From CAZEWZ01 sp964516765 (lineage in GTDB: Bacteria > Bacteroidota > Bacteroidia > Flavobacteriales > UBA7430), in the NCBI GenBank assembly GCA_964516765.1, contig CAZEWZ010000002.1:85528-149527 (forward strand): 64,000 nucleotides of DNA. Reading direction: 5' to 3'. The translations under genes were made by a program, and so were the position numbers. The notes under the pieces were generated by a model, which ran no database searches, was not told where the DNA came from, and saw only the letters and a program-made list of their open reading frames with translations. This document shows positions 56,020-64,000 of the stretch, piece after piece (the first letter of the stretch is position 1; each line of letters starts with the position of its first letter).

Positions 56020-57156
56020 ATGTTTAAACTTTTAACGCTCGTAGGAGCTCGTCCTCAATTTATCAAGTCGGCGGCAATTTCTAGAGCTATTCGTCAGTCT
56101 TTTTCTAGTGAAATAAATGAGATATTGGTGCATAGTGGGCAACATTTCGATCCTCAGATGTCAGATTTATTTTTCCAAGAGCTTAATTTATCTGTCCCAG
56201 ACTACAAGTTTGTTTTAAAATCATCTGGACATTCCAATCAAACGGCGGAAATTTTACAACATTTGGATCGGGTTATAAAAAAAGAATCTCCTCATGCAAT
56301 ATTAGTCTATGGAGACACTAATACTACCTTAGCAGGAGCATTAGTTGCAACCAAAAACAAAACCCCTTTAATTCATGTAGAGGCAGGTTTACGATCTTTT
56401 AATAAATCGATGCCAGAAGAAATAAATAGATTGCTCACGGATCATTGTTCGTCTTTGTTGTTCTGTCCCGGCGAGAATGCTATCGACCACTTGGCTAGTG
56501 AAGGAATTATTCATTCCCCTATGGGGAAATGCTCTGCTGATAAACCCAAGGTATTCAAATGTGGAGATATTATGTATGATAATTCACTTTTTTTCTCTGA
56601 GAAGATGAGACAAGAACAGTATGTTCCGACTTATTCGTTCAAAGATTTTTTACTTTTCACTATGCATCGCCCATATAATACAGATAATCCAGAGCGTTTG
56701 CGATCTATCTGCGAAATGCTGCTTAGCTTTTCTAATCAACAACAAAAGAAAATTGTTTTTCCATTGCATCCAAGAACAAAAAAAGCCTTGAAATATTCTT
56801 TAGATGAACAATCATATTTTACATTTATGAATCATCCATTGATTGAAATAATTACCCCAGTATCATTTAAAGAGATGATTTCATTCCAGCAATCATGCGA
56901 ACTAGTCATTACAGATTCAGGTGGAGTTCAAAAAGAAGCCTATTTTTTTGAAAAACCCTGTTTAATATTACGACCTGAAACAGAGTGGAGCCAGATTATA
57001 AATCAAGGTGCTGCAATGTTAGTTGATGCAAATCTAGATGATTTAACAAAAAAATATCTTTATCTAATTAAAGGTCACATAAAATATCCAAAACTTTTCG
57101 GTGTCGGAGACTCCGCAAATTTCATCTGTCATAAAATTATCGAAGAACTGATATGA
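56020..57156 (+). CDS. wecB: UDP-N-acetylglucosamine 2-epimerase, non-hydrolysing
   Basis: WecB-type epimerases convert UDP-GlcNAc to UDP-ManNAc for surface polysaccharides. The 378-residue GT-B-like protein begins TLVGARPQFIKSAA and has VHSGQHFDPQMSD, YGDTNTTLAGAL, HVEAGLRSF and PEEINRL, and TDSGGVQKEAYF near the C-terminus, the family's active-site and UDP-binding segments. Its stop overlaps the next ATG by 4 bases (ATGA). It opens the surface-glycan operon. Confidence 0.93.
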   Translation: MFKLLTLVGARPQFIKSAAISRAIRQSFSSEINEILVHSGQHFDPQMSDLFFQELNLSVPDYKFVLKSSGHSNQTAEILQHLDRVIKKESPHAILVYGDTNTTLAGALVATKNKTPLIHVEAGLRSFNKSMPEEINRLLTDHCSSLLFCPGENAIDHLASEGIIHSPMGKCSADKPKVFKCGDIMYDNSLFFSEKMRQEQYVPTYSFKDFLLFTMHRPYNTDNPERLRSICEMLLSFSNQQQKKIVFPLHPRTKKALKYSLDEQSYFTFMNHPLIEIITPVSFKEMISFQQSCELVITDSGGVQKEAYFFEKPCLILRPETEWSQIINQGAAMLVDANLDDLTKKYLYLIKGHIKYPKLFGVGDSANFICHKIIEELI

Positions 57157-58457
57157 TATTAGTTTATTCACATATCATTTCGCCTCGTCTTCGCTATGCT
57201 TTTAATATGCTATTTATTCAATTCTTGGGCGCAGAAGTTTCCTATACAACCAAAATAGAAGAGTTTATTTCTTTTGAGGGTCCAAAGCTTTCCTACACAA
57301 AGAAAAATTTAGGGAATGAGTTGTTCTTTAAATCTCATGAGCTTCTTTTTGAGAAAGGAATTTCAGAACAAAATGTGCAGGTTTCTTCTTGGAAAGGATT
57401 GCCTATATTTTTTGAACATTCCTCTCCATCTGTTCTTCCATTTGATCTCTTTGCTGCGAGTTTCTTTTTATTGAGTCGCTACGAAGAATATCTTCCTCAC
57501 ATAAAAGATCGATTTCATCGTTTCCCAGCAGAAAAGAGTTTAGCATTTCAATATGGGTTTTTAAAAACTCCCATAGTAGAATATTGGCTGAAGGAATTAC
57601 TTGTATTAATTTGTGAAAAATTTCCTGATTTTCATTTTAAGAAAAGAGCATTCCAATTTATCAATACAATTGATATCGATAATGCATTTTGTTATAGAGA
57701 AAAAGGTTTTTTTAGAACAATTGGGGCCACTCTCCGTTCTATTTCTAATCTAGACTTTAAAGATTTTAAAGTTCGTTTGCAGGTGCTAATGGGGCGAAGG
57801 AAAGACCCATATGACACTTATGATTACCTTTTATCCATGCAGAAAAAATATGGGTTTGAGTCTATTTACTTTTTCTTAGTTGGTGACTATGGTTTAAATG
57901 ACAAAAATATCAACTATACCAACAAAAACTTCCAGATTCTGATTAAATCAATGGCAGATTATGCCAAGGTTGGAATTCATCCTTCTTGGGCATCAAATTC
58001 AGATTCAAAAAAGTTAGCTAATGAAGTTAAACGTCTCGGAGATATTTTGAATCGTGAAGTCATTTATAGTAGACAACATTTTTTAAGATTAGATTTACCT
58101 GTTACATACAGGAGACTTATTGATTTAGGAATACTAGAGGATTATTCTATGGGTTACGCCTCACAAGTGGGCTTTAGAGCGGGTACTTCTTTGCCATTTT
58201 TTTTCTATGATTTAGACATGGAAATTCAGACCCAATTATTGGTTCATCCATTTGCAGTTATGGATGGAACTTTAAATGAGTATCTCCAACTCACAACCGA
58301 TGAAGCTCAATATCTTGTGAAGGAAATAATGGATTCAGTAAAAGAAGTGAATGGCAGATTTGTAAGTCTTTGGCACAATGAGACACTCACCGAAAATCGT
58401 CATTGGGATACCTGGAAAAAAGTTTATGAATATACATTAGAAGAAGCCAATACATGA
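57153..58457 (+). CDS. DUF7033/polysaccharide deacetylase-like protein
   Basis: The 434-residue protein has an N-terminal domain (about 1-165; FDLFAASFFLLSRYEEYLP motif) of the DUF7033 type and a C-terminal NodB-like fold. Metal ligands likely include Asp174 and Asp176 in NTIDIDNAF and His276 in VGIHPSW. The final SLWHNETLTENRHWDTWK helps define the family. It is predicted to act on a glycan made with the WecB product. It overlaps its neighbours by 4 bases on each side (ATGA). Cellular location is probably cytoplasmic, as there is no signal peptide. Confidence 0.82.
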   Translation: MILVYSHIISPRLRYAFNMLFIQFLGAEVSYTTKIEEFISFEGPKLSYTKKNLGNELFFKSHELLFEKGISEQNVQVSSWKGLPIFFEHSSPSVLPFDLFAASFFLLSRYEEYLPHIKDRFHRFPAEKSLAFQYGFLKTPIVEYWLKELLVLICEKFPDFHFKKRAFQFINTIDIDNAFCYREKGFFRTIGATLRSISNLDFKDFKVRLQVLMGRRKDPYDTYDYLLSMQKKYGFESIYFFLVGDYGLNDKNINYTNKNFQILIKSMADYAKVGIHPSWASNSDSKKLANEVKRLGDILNREVIYSRQHFLRLDLPVTYRRLIDLGILEDYSMGYASQVGFRAGTSLPFFFYDLDMEIQTQLLVHPFAVMDGTLNEYLQLTTDEAQYLVKEIMDSVKEVNGRFVSLWHNETLTENRHWDTWKKVYEYTLEEANT

Positions 58458-59368
58458 TTAGATTTATCGAACACCAGCACATGGATACCGAAAAGTGGGA
58501 TGCTTGTGTTAAAAGGTCAGTGAATTCATTACCCTATGCTTTTTCATGGTATTTAGATATTGTTGTCCCGGAATGGGATGCCCTAGTCTTAGACGATTAT
58601 CAGGCTGTTTTTCCATTGCCCTATAAAAAGAGATTATTTCTCAAATATTCGTTTACTCCATTTTGGGTTCAACAGCTTGGTCTATTCTATATTGAATCTG
58701 AAGATCGACATCTGTTACCAGATTTTATTAATGCCATTCCAGACTCCTATAGATTTATTGATTTAAATATGAATCATTTTGCCTCACTTGTTCCGACAAA
58801 TGAAATAAATGTTATAGAGAGGAGCAACTATGAGTTGAGGCTTAATCGCTCTTATTCTGATATGGAGTCTGATTATTCAAAAAATCTAATTCGAAATTTA
58901 AAGAAGTCAAAACAAAATTATTTACAGATTTTCAAGAATGATTCTCCAAAAAATCTTATAAACTTATTTAAACAAGATAAGGGTGAGCAAATGAGTCATT
59001 TGTCTGAATTTGACTATCAAAATTTAGACCGAATAATGCATGTGGCCATTCATAAAAATTGTGGTCAGGTACTTATGGTTTATGGAGAAGGAAATCAGTT
59101 ACAAGCAGGAATGTTTCTGTTATTTGGCGTTAATAGAGTAATTTTTTTATTTAGTGGGAACAGTATTTTGGGGAGGGAAAATGGAGCCATGCCATTCTTG
59201 ATAGATTCTTTTTTTAAAGAATCTGCGAATAGCTCATTTACCTTCGATTTTGAGGGGAGTGATGATGAGGATTTAGCGAGATTCTATAGAGGTTTTGGAG
59301 GCGAAAATCACTCTTATCAAAATCTTAAAATGAATCGTCTGCCTTTTCCTTTATCATATTTTAAGTAA
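58454..59368 (+). CDS. FemAB/GNAT-like acyltransferase
   Basis: The 304-residue protein lacks a signal peptide and shows a FemAB/GNAT pattern: an N-terminal acyltransferase half (FSWYLDIVVPEWDALVLDDY) and a second GNAT half with a hydrophobic strand GVNRVIFLFSGNS and the terminal FDFEGSDDEDLARFYRGFGG, the conserved end of this family. It could add an amino acid or acyl group to an envelope glycan. It overlaps the deacetylase gene by 4 bases. Substrate unknown. Confidence 0.75.
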   Translation: MIRFIEHQHMDTEKWDACVKRSVNSLPYAFSWYLDIVVPEWDALVLDDYQAVFPLPYKKRLFLKYSFTPFWVQQLGLFYIESEDRHLLPDFINAIPDSYRFIDLNMNHFASLVPTNEINVIERSNYELRLNRSYSDMESDYSKNLIRNLKKSKQNYLQIFKNDSPKNLINLFKQDKGEQMSHLSEFDYQNLDRIMHVAIHKNCGQVLMVYGEGNQLQAGMFLLFGVNRVIFLFSGNSILGRENGAMPFLIDSFFKESANSSFTFDFEGSDDEDLARFYRGFGGENHSYQNLKMNRLPFPLSYFK

Positions 59369-59387
59369 ATTGATTCAAATAAATTTT

Positions 59388-59816
59388 ATGATTGAAATTA
59401 TAAATGTTTTTTTATTAAGTGCTGTTAAGTTTTTTGGAGCACCTCCTTTAGCTCATTATGTGTATGATTTTCCCTATATAGAAACCCTTATAATTACCAC
59501 ATTAGGAGGGATATTCGGAGTTTTTATTTTTTTTTATTTTGGGGCTAGAATTGTTCAATTTTTCCCTAATTTTTTTAAGCCAATGCCTAAAAACAGGAAG
59601 ATCTTCACCAAGAAAAATAAACTTTATGTTCGGCTGATAAAAAAGTATGGACTGATTGGGCTAGCCCTATTTTCTCCTGTATTAATTTCTATACCTGTAG
59701 GTGCTTTTCTGGCAGCACGATTCTTTAGCCATCAGAGTTTTATTGCTCTGTCTTTTCTTTGCTTTTCTGTTTTACTTTGGTCTATTGTTTTAACCACTTT
59801 TATTTATTTTATATGA
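59388..59816 (+). CDS. Small integral membrane protein, function unknown
   Basis: The 142-residue protein has about three to four hydrophobic helices (LLSAVKFFGAPPLA, TLIITTLGGIFGVFIFFYF, LIGLALFSPVLISIPVGAFL and the C-terminal LLWSIVLTTFIYFI). The segment LFSPVLISIPVGAFLAARFF vaguely recalls small multidrug-export/VTT-like proteins. The ATG at 59388 is preferred over a TTG six codons earlier. It starts 19 bp after the FemAB-like gene and its stop overlaps the TlpA gene start (ATGA). Confidence 0.6.
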   Translation: MIEIINVFLLSAVKFFGAPPLAHYVYDFPYIETLIITTLGGIFGVFIFFYFGARIVQFFPNFFKPMPKNRKIFTKKNKLYVRLIKKYGLIGLALFSPVLISIPVGAFLAARFFSHQSFIALSFLCFSVLLWSIVLTTFIYFI

Positions 59817-60334
59817 TTAAAAATTTCCTCCTGCAACTTTTTTTAGCGCTTCCTAGCTTACTTTATTCTCAGAATATGGACACAAGGGGGTATTTAGTAA
59901 AGCAGGGTCAGTTGGCTCCCGATTTTGAGTTTGAACTTTTGAGTGGAGAGCTAGTAAATAATAAGTCCTTGTTAGGCAAAACCGTAGTCTTACAGTTTAC
60001 TGCATCTTGGTGCAGTGTCTGTAGAAAGGAAATGCCTCAACTTGAAGTAGAAGTTTGGCAAAGATTTAAGAAAGAAGATTTTATATTGATTGGAATCGAT
60101 CTCAAAGAAGATATTTCTACCACAAAAGATTTTGCTGAGAAAATGGCAGTAACTTATCCTATGGCATCTGATTTATCTGGGGATATATTTGCACTTTTTG
60201 CAGGCCCAAAACAGGGCGTAACTCGAAATATTGTTCTCAATGATAAAGGAGAAATTATTTTTCTTACCCGACTTTACCAGCGCGATGAATTCGAAGAGAT
60301 GATTCATATAATCGACCAGGAATTAAAAAAATAA
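59813..60334 (+). CDS. TlpA-like thioredoxin-family protein, secreted
   Basis: The 173-residue protein has a Sec signal peptide (MIKNFLLQLFLALPSLLYSQ) and a thioredoxin fold with WCSVC (Cys67, Cys70). It is the last gene of the glycan operon. The ATG at 59813 overlaps the TGA of the membrane-protein gene, so an upstream non-ATG start is not needed. It may keep envelope thiols in the right state; a link to the glycan enzymes is inference from gene order. It is the third TlpA-like protein of the window. Confidence 0.82.
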   Translation: MIKNFLLQLFLALPSLLYSQNMDTRGYLVKQGQLAPDFEFELLSGELVNNKSLLGKTVVLQFTASWCSVCRKEMPQLEVEVWQRFKKEDFILIGIDLKEDISTTKDFAEKMAVTYPMASDLSGDIFALFAGPKQGVTRNIVLNDKGEIIFLTRLYQRDEFEEMIHIIDQELKK

Positions 60335-60364
60335 AAAACATTCTTCATTAGTTGTTTTTTTGTA

Positions 60365-61531
60365 TTAGGAAGAAATAACTTTTATTAGGCTTGCAATTTT
60401 TTTTGCTTTTTCAACTAATTTATCTGTGCTTTCATTTCCGAAAGCCAGTGCGATCCCCATTCTTCTGTAGGGACGAGTTGTGGGCTTTCCAAAAAGATTA
60501 AAGTCGCTATTTCGATAAGCTGCTGCTTGATGTAATCCTTCATAGATTGGTTGTTTTGTGCTTTCTTTTGTTGCCAAAACAACAGCACTTGCTCCATTTT
60601 TTTCAAGGGTTATCTCCTCAATTGGAATTCCTAATACTGCTCTGGCATGCAATTCAAACTCCGAAAAGTTTTGTGTATTTCCTAGAGTTACCATCCCAGT
60701 GTCATGTGGTCTAGGAGACAATTCAGAAAAATAAACACCTTCCTTTCCAATAAAAAATTCTACTCCCCAAATTCCTGATCCCCCTAAAAAAGAAGTTACT
60801 TTTTTTGCTATCTCTTGCGCCTGAATGAGATATTTTTCTTCCATAGCCATGGGTTGCCAACTCTCCTGATAATCCCCTCGCTCTTGCCTGTGTCCAATAG
60901 GGGGGCAGAAAAGGGTTTTTCCATTTTCTTGGGTCACGGTGAGTAATGTAATCTCATAATCAAAACTGACGAACTCTTCAACAATAACTTCCATAAGGTC
61001 TCCGCGAGATCCCTTGAGAGCAAAGTTCCAGGCTTTTTCTATATCGCTGTCTGTCTTAATTACTGATTGTCCCTTTCCGGAGCTTGACATTAGTGGTTTG
61101 ACTACACATGGTAAGCCACAATGCTTTATGCCCAATTTTAATTCATCAAAGGAGGCTGCATAACTGTAGGCTGCAGTTTTTATACCAAGATCTAGTACTG
61201 CTAAATCACGAATGGCTTTTCTATTCATCGAGTAATTAGCTGCCTTTGCACTCGGCACCACCTGAATCCCTTGTCTTTCATAGTCATAAAAACGATCGGT
61301 TCGAATAGCTTCAATTTCTGGCACTATAATATCTGGTTGATGTTTGGCAATAATTGTATCTAAAGCTTTACCGTCTAGCATGTTAATTACTTCTTTTTCG
61401 TGAGCGACCTGCATTGCCGGAGCATTCTCATAATTATCTACTGCGACCACATGTTGACCCAATCTTTGGCATGCAATCACAAATTCTTTTCCAAGCTCTC
61501 CAGCTCCTAATAACATGATTTTCTGTCTCAT
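60365..61531 (-). CDS. purT: Formate-dependent phosphoribosylglycinamide formyltransferase
   Basis: PurT uses ATP and formate to formylate GAR in purine synthesis. The 388-residue ATP-grasp protein begins [20 protein letters not shown], with PEIEAIRTD near residue 72, the grasp loop SSSGKGQS near 149-156 and the C-terminal Mg-binding [14 protein letters not shown]. The length is normal. It is the last gene of a three-gene set with a 78-residue protein (6-bp gap) and an ATP-grasp ligase. The upstream genes are unusual partners for purT. Confidence 0.94.
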   Translation of the reverse strand: MRQKIMLLGAGELGKEFVIACQRLGQHVVAVDNYENAPAMQVAHEKEVINMLDGKALDTIIAKHQPDIIVPEIEAIRTDRFYDYERQGIQVVPSAKAANYSMNRKAIRDLAVLDLGIKTAAYSYAASFDELKLGIKHCGLPCVVKPLMSSSGKGQSVIKTDSDIEKAWNFALKGSRGDLMEVIVEEFVSFDYEITLLTVTQENGKTLFCPPIGHRQERGDYQESWQPMAMEEKYLIQAQEIAKKVTSFLGGSGIWGVEFFIGKEGVYFSELSPRPHDTGMVTLGNTQNFSEFELHARAVLGIPIEEITLEKNGASAVVLATKESTKQPIYEGLHQAAAYRNSDFNLFGKPTTRPYRRMGIALAFGNESTDKLVEKAKKIASLIKVISS

Positions 61532-61537
61532 TTTTAT

Positions 61538-61774
61538 CTATTCGACCGCGAAGCCTTTGTTTGGTTTTAGTTTAGTTCTTAATTTTTCAACCCATTTCAT
61601 TTCTACTACCACAAAAGCTTCGCAGGCTATAGAATTGATTTCGTCAATACCCGACTTAAGTAATGGGATAGATTCCATTTGACTGAATTCTTTAAGGTGA
61701 ATTAGATGATGTTCTGCAGTTTTTATACCATTTGCCCCATTAAAATTCCAAATAAGTTTTGCTTTTTTACTCAT
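61538..61774 (-). CDS. Small protein of unknown function between ATP-grasp and purT genes
   Basis: The 78-residue protein has no signal peptide or membrane segment. It holds a His-rich helix TAEHHLIHLKEF (residues 19-30), a mid segment SIACEAFVVVEMKW and a basic tail KLRTKLKPNKGFAVE. I do not recognise a family. Its ATG lies inside the end of the upstream ATP-grasp gene (8-base overlap ATGAGTAA), so translation is coupled, and it ends 6 bp before purT. The coupling suggests it works with the ligase: carrier, regulator or peptide substrate are all possible. Confidence 0.65.
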   Translation of the reverse strand: MSKKAKLIWNFNGANGIKTAEHHLIHLKEFSQMESIPLLKSGIDEINSIACEAFVVVEMKWVEKLRTKLKPNKGFAVE

Positions 61775-62678
61775 TATTAAAAATTAGGTTGTTTTGTAAA
61801 TAGATTTCTTCGGCCAATATGTCAGCTGCAGTAGGATGTTTTCGGAACCACAATTCAGGTTCAATTAGTTCAAGTTCTCCTAGAGCAAGTTGATTATCAT
61901 TATCATAAAATATATCAACACGACCATATAGAGGGAGACTAGGACTAGAACGAATCGCGAATTCTGCAAATTCAATTTCTTTTCTTGTAGGATTATAATC
62001 TTCCACAGAACCACCAAAATCGTCTTGAACTCGAAAATCTCCAGTTTTGGCTTTTTTCAAAACTGCATGAGTGTATTTTCCACCAATCATTACAAGACTA
62101 ATCTCTCCTTGAATCTGAATGCGATATTGGAATTCTTGCAAAAGCATCGATTCTTTTTTGCAAAGCCTTTTTAAATCTTTTTCATGCTTTTGGTAGTTGT
62201 TTCTAGAGATTAAAAATGTTTCTCTTGCAGCTCCACCAACAGCGGGTTTTAAAACAGCTTTTTGCCAGTTTACTTCTTGAAAAATATTTTTCAAACTTCT
62301 TTTGTTCCCCCGATCTAGAAATATAGTTTTTGGAATATTTATTTTCTTCTTTTTTAATTCGAGAAGGTAATGTTTGTCTAGGTTCCAATATATTAGTTTG
62401 GGATGATTTATAAAAATTAATTTTTTTCGTGTTTTTTCAAACCAAGAAAGGAAGTCTTCATAGCGGTCAAAATAATCCCAGGTAGTTCTAAAAAGTGCAA
62501 ACTTTGTTTTTGTCCAATCGAATTCTGGGATATCCCAAGATTTTCTTGCGACTTTAAACCCTTTTTTTTCTAGTGCAGTTTGAACGATTTGATCCTCTAA
62601 GATTACTTGGTCATTATACCAGTTTCTCGTCTGAATTTGGTCATATCTTTTTTCTGTCAGTATTACAATGTCATACAT
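61767..62678 (-). CDS. ATP-grasp ligase, function unknown (DcsG/RimK-like)
   Basis: The 303-residue protein (from ATG 62678, MYDIVILTEKRY) has an N-terminal pre-ATP-grasp domain (FALFRTTWDYFDRY) and a C-terminal ATP-grasp with AVLKPAVGGAARET (ATP-binding Lys), LLQEFQYRIQIQGEISLVMI, and YGRVDIFYD followed by GELELIEPELWF, the Mg-ligand region. The family includes cycloserine-biosynthesis ligase DcsG and RimK-like ligases and joins carboxylates to amines or alcohols. The ATG at 62678 is preferred over one 18 codons upstream that has no family support. It is first of three genes with the 78-residue protein and purT. The substrate is unknown. Confidence 0.8.
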   Translation of the reverse strand: MYDIVILTEKRYDQIQTRNWYNDQVILEDQIVQTALEKKGFKVARKSWDIPEFDWTKTKFALFRTTWDYFDRYEDFLSWFEKTRKKLIFINHPKLIYWNLDKHYLLELKKKKINIPKTIFLDRGNKRSLKNIFQEVNWQKAVLKPAVGGAARETFLISRNNYQKHEKDLKRLCKKESMLLQEFQYRIQIQGEISLVMIGGKYTHAVLKKAKTGDFRVQDDFGGSVEDYNPTRKEIEFAEFAIRSSPSLPLYGRVDIFYDNDNQLALGELELIEPELWFRKHPTAADILAEEIYLQNNLIFNNE

Positions 62679-62919
62679 TTGTACTCGAAATGATTTTATT
62701 GTAAAACTCGAGTAAATAAATGTGAATTCCATTTTTAAATCCTAAATAATTTTTGTCAATCATATTTTTTTTGAAAATCTATTTTATACTTGATCAGTTG
62801 CTCCCTAATTTTTAAAAAGATGGTTTTAAAAGATGATAGTTTTTTCACCACTAATTATCTCATGAATTATTTTATAAACAAAAGTTCACTTAGAGAGTAT
62901 TTTTTGCTTCCTGTGATTG

Positions 62920-62927
62920 TATATTTG
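62920..62927 (+). promoter_or_regulatory. Putative -7 element of the nucleoside phosphorylase gene
   Basis: TATATTTG, perfect TAnnTTTG, 29 bp before the ATG. A TTTG at 62903-62906 is too close for the -33. Confidence 0.5.
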
Positions 62928-62956
62928 ACTGTAAATAAATTGATCTAAAATATAAT

Positions 62957-63844
62957 ATGCACACTTTTCTTCCCTCTGAATTGATTTTGAATGCAGATTC
63001 TTCGGTATATCATCTGCATCTTCATCCGGAAGACATTGCTGATATAATTTTTTTTGTGGGAGATCCCAATCGAGTACAACAAGTATCTCAGCATTTTGAT
63101 TCCGTTGAACTTCGCAAGTCACATAGAGAATTTACTACTCATACAGGTTTTATTGGAAACATGAGACTCTCTGTCATATCGACTGGAATAGGAGTAGACA
63201 ATATTGACATCGTTTTTAATGAATTAGATCTTCTAAGTAAGGTAAACTTAAAGTCTAGAATTTTATTATCCCGACCACGTAGACTAAAAATTATTCGGTT
63301 GGGAACAACAGGTTCTCTGAGTAAACAAATTAATTTGGATGATATTTTGTTTTCTAAATATGCTATTGGAATTGATGGTGTTCCTTACCATTATCGTTCT
63401 TCATCTCAAGTTTTTGAGCCGGAATTAAGTCAGAGGTTTTCTGAGATTACAGATTGGCCAAGAGAACTCGCTGAACCTTATGCCGCAAAATCTTCAGATC
63501 TTTTATGGGAATTATTATATGATACCAACTATAAACAAGGAATTACCCTAACGATAAATGGATTTTATGGCCCTCAGGGAAGATCCATTATCTTGCCACT
63601 TAAAAATCCTGATTTACTAAATAAAACTTCTTCTTTAATCTATGATAGTTTGAATGTAAGTAATCTAGAAATGGAAACTGCTGGTATTTACGCTTTTGGT
63701 AAGCTTCTTCATCACGATGTGATTAGTTTGAGTGTAGTATTGGCCGACCGTATTTCAGGAACCTTCAGTAAAAGGCCAAAAGCCTCCATGGATGAAATGA
63801 TTTGTATTGTTTTAGATAAAATAGAGGTTTTAAAAAATATATAA
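62957..63844 (+). CDS. Nucleoside phosphorylase (uridine phosphorylase-like)
   Basis: This enzyme cleaves nucleosides with phosphate to a base and ribose-1-phosphate in pyrimidine/purine salvage. The 295-residue protein has the phosphate-binding GDPNRV (35-40), a VISTGIGVDN loop, RLGTTGS (about 114-120), and the substrate-binding LEMETAGIYAFG (about 236-247) of the PNP/UDP family. It is closest by motif to uridine phosphorylase, but substrate choice is not certain. It is single-gene, divergent from the ATP-grasp cluster, 278 bp away. Confidence 0.88.
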   Translation: MHTFLPSELILNADSSVYHLHLHPEDIADIIFFVGDPNRVQQVSQHFDSVELRKSHREFTTHTGFIGNMRLSVISTGIGVDNIDIVFNELDLLSKVNLKSRILLSRPRRLKIIRLGTTGSLSKQINLDDILFSKYAIGIDGVPYHYRSSSQVFEPELSQRFSEITDWPRELAEPYAAKSSDLLWELLYDTNYKQGITLTINGFYGPQGRSIILPLKNPDLLNKTSSLIYDSLNVSNLEMETAGIYAFGKLLHHDVISLSVVLADRISGTFSKRPKASMDEMICIVLDKIEVLKNI

Positions 63845-63939
63845 ATTTTAATTACTGTGTTTATAATTTTTAAAAGTCTTTGATTATGTATTCAAAAAAA
63901 TTATTATTTTTACTTAAAAATTTAACTAATTACTTAGCT

Positions 63940-64000
63940 ATGAAGAAAATAACTTTATTATTTAGTTTATTGTCAGTTGCATTTACGCTTCAGGCTCAAG
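63940..64000 (+). CDS. Secreted protein, first 20 codons (3' truncated)
   Basis: An ATG at 63940 opens a frame MKKITLLFSLLSVAFTLQAQ, which is a typical Bacteroidota Sec signal peptide ending near an AQ cleavage site. The gene continues past the window edge, so its type cannot be said. It follows the nucleoside phosphorylase stop by 95 bp. Confidence 0.75.
   Translation, partial: MKKITLLFSLLSVAFTLQAQ

Noticed and set aside
60340..60362. A-rich/T-rich inverted repeat between the TlpA gene and purT
   Set aside because: The stem is only A-T pairs (AAAAAACA/TGTTTTTT) and unlikely to be a strong terminator.
62886..63122. Minus-strand 78-residue frame overlapping the nucleoside phosphorylase start
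   Set aside because: It is antisense to a well-supported gene and contains no recognisable motif.
1..64000. Mobile elements, prophage, toxin-antitoxin, restriction-modification and rRNA genes
   Set aside because: None were seen. Genes are mostly conserved housekeeping, without transposase, integrase, phage structural or restriction motifs.

Overview
The window is a gene-dense, AT-rich stretch of a Bacteroidota chromosome, most likely a marine member of Flavobacteriales. The evidence is: type IX secretion (T9SS) C-terminal signals of both type A and type B; PD-like extracellular repeats of the 'YGCT..A.NY...A..DNGTC' kind common in marine Flavobacteriales; DUF4290 beside murA; a YtxJ-type bacilliredoxin; outer-membrane barrels typical of the phylum; and many promoters with the Bacteroidota -7 element TAnnTTTG, some with a TTTG -33 element 17-19 nt upstream. 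I see no insertion sequence, prophage, CRISPR array, rRNA or integron. Apart from edge-truncated genes, every coding region looks intact.

Layout. 1-7.6 kb: end of an RND/MMPL exporter, a polyprenyl diphosphate synthase, the 2-oxoglutarate dehydrogenase E1 and E2 genes, and a front-end type fatty-acid desaturase. 7.6-20 kb: mfd, fructose-1,6-bisphosphatase, an outer-membrane barrel, trigger factor with clpP, a putative porin, a secreted esterase and an M20 dipeptidase. 20-30 kb: a small secreted protein coupled to the Kdo transferase gene, a 1779-residue T9SS type B protein, and a PcrA/UvrD helicase. 30-38 kb: pcrA-DUF4290-murA-TlpA, grpE-dnaJ, a UbiD-family decarboxylase and a bacterial nitric oxide synthase oxygenase. 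37.6-43 kb: ung-rmuC-rlmB, a tiny lipoprotein gene coupled to ytxJ, lipA and GAPDH. 43-50.7 kb: gatB-TlpA lipoprotein-lpxH, a T9SS LVIVD-repeat protein after lpxK, and Nif3 with a zinc-ribbon coiled-coil protein. 50.7-55.4 kb: a FadL-like barrel with a Gly-Tyr-rich repeat protein, proS, tRNA-Glu and rpsT. 55.4-60.3 kb: a tightly coupled surface-glycan operon (UDP-GlcNAc 2-epimerase, DUF7033/NodB deacetylase, FemAB/GNAT-like acyltransferase, membrane protein, TlpA thioredoxin). 60.3-64 kb: ATP-grasp ligase, a 78-residue unknown protein and purT, then a nucleoside phosphorylase and the first codons of a secreted protein.

How the genes fit together. Most of the window is housekeeping: TCA cycle and gluconeogenesis (sucAB, fbp, gap, lipA for lipoylation), envelope biogenesis (murA, kdtA, lpxH, lpxK, barrels, T9SS cargo), protein quality control (tig, clpP, grpE, dnaJ) and DNA repair (mfd, pcrA, ung, rmuC). 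The accessory points of most interest are the stand-alone nitric oxide synthase, the ATP-grasp/78-residue/purT cluster, the coupled glycan operon with palindromes in its upstream region, the micro-lipoprotein fused by a TAATG overlap to ytxJ, and an in-frame 18-bp tandem repeat in a secreted protein. No clearly new multi-gene system could be proven from sequence alone.
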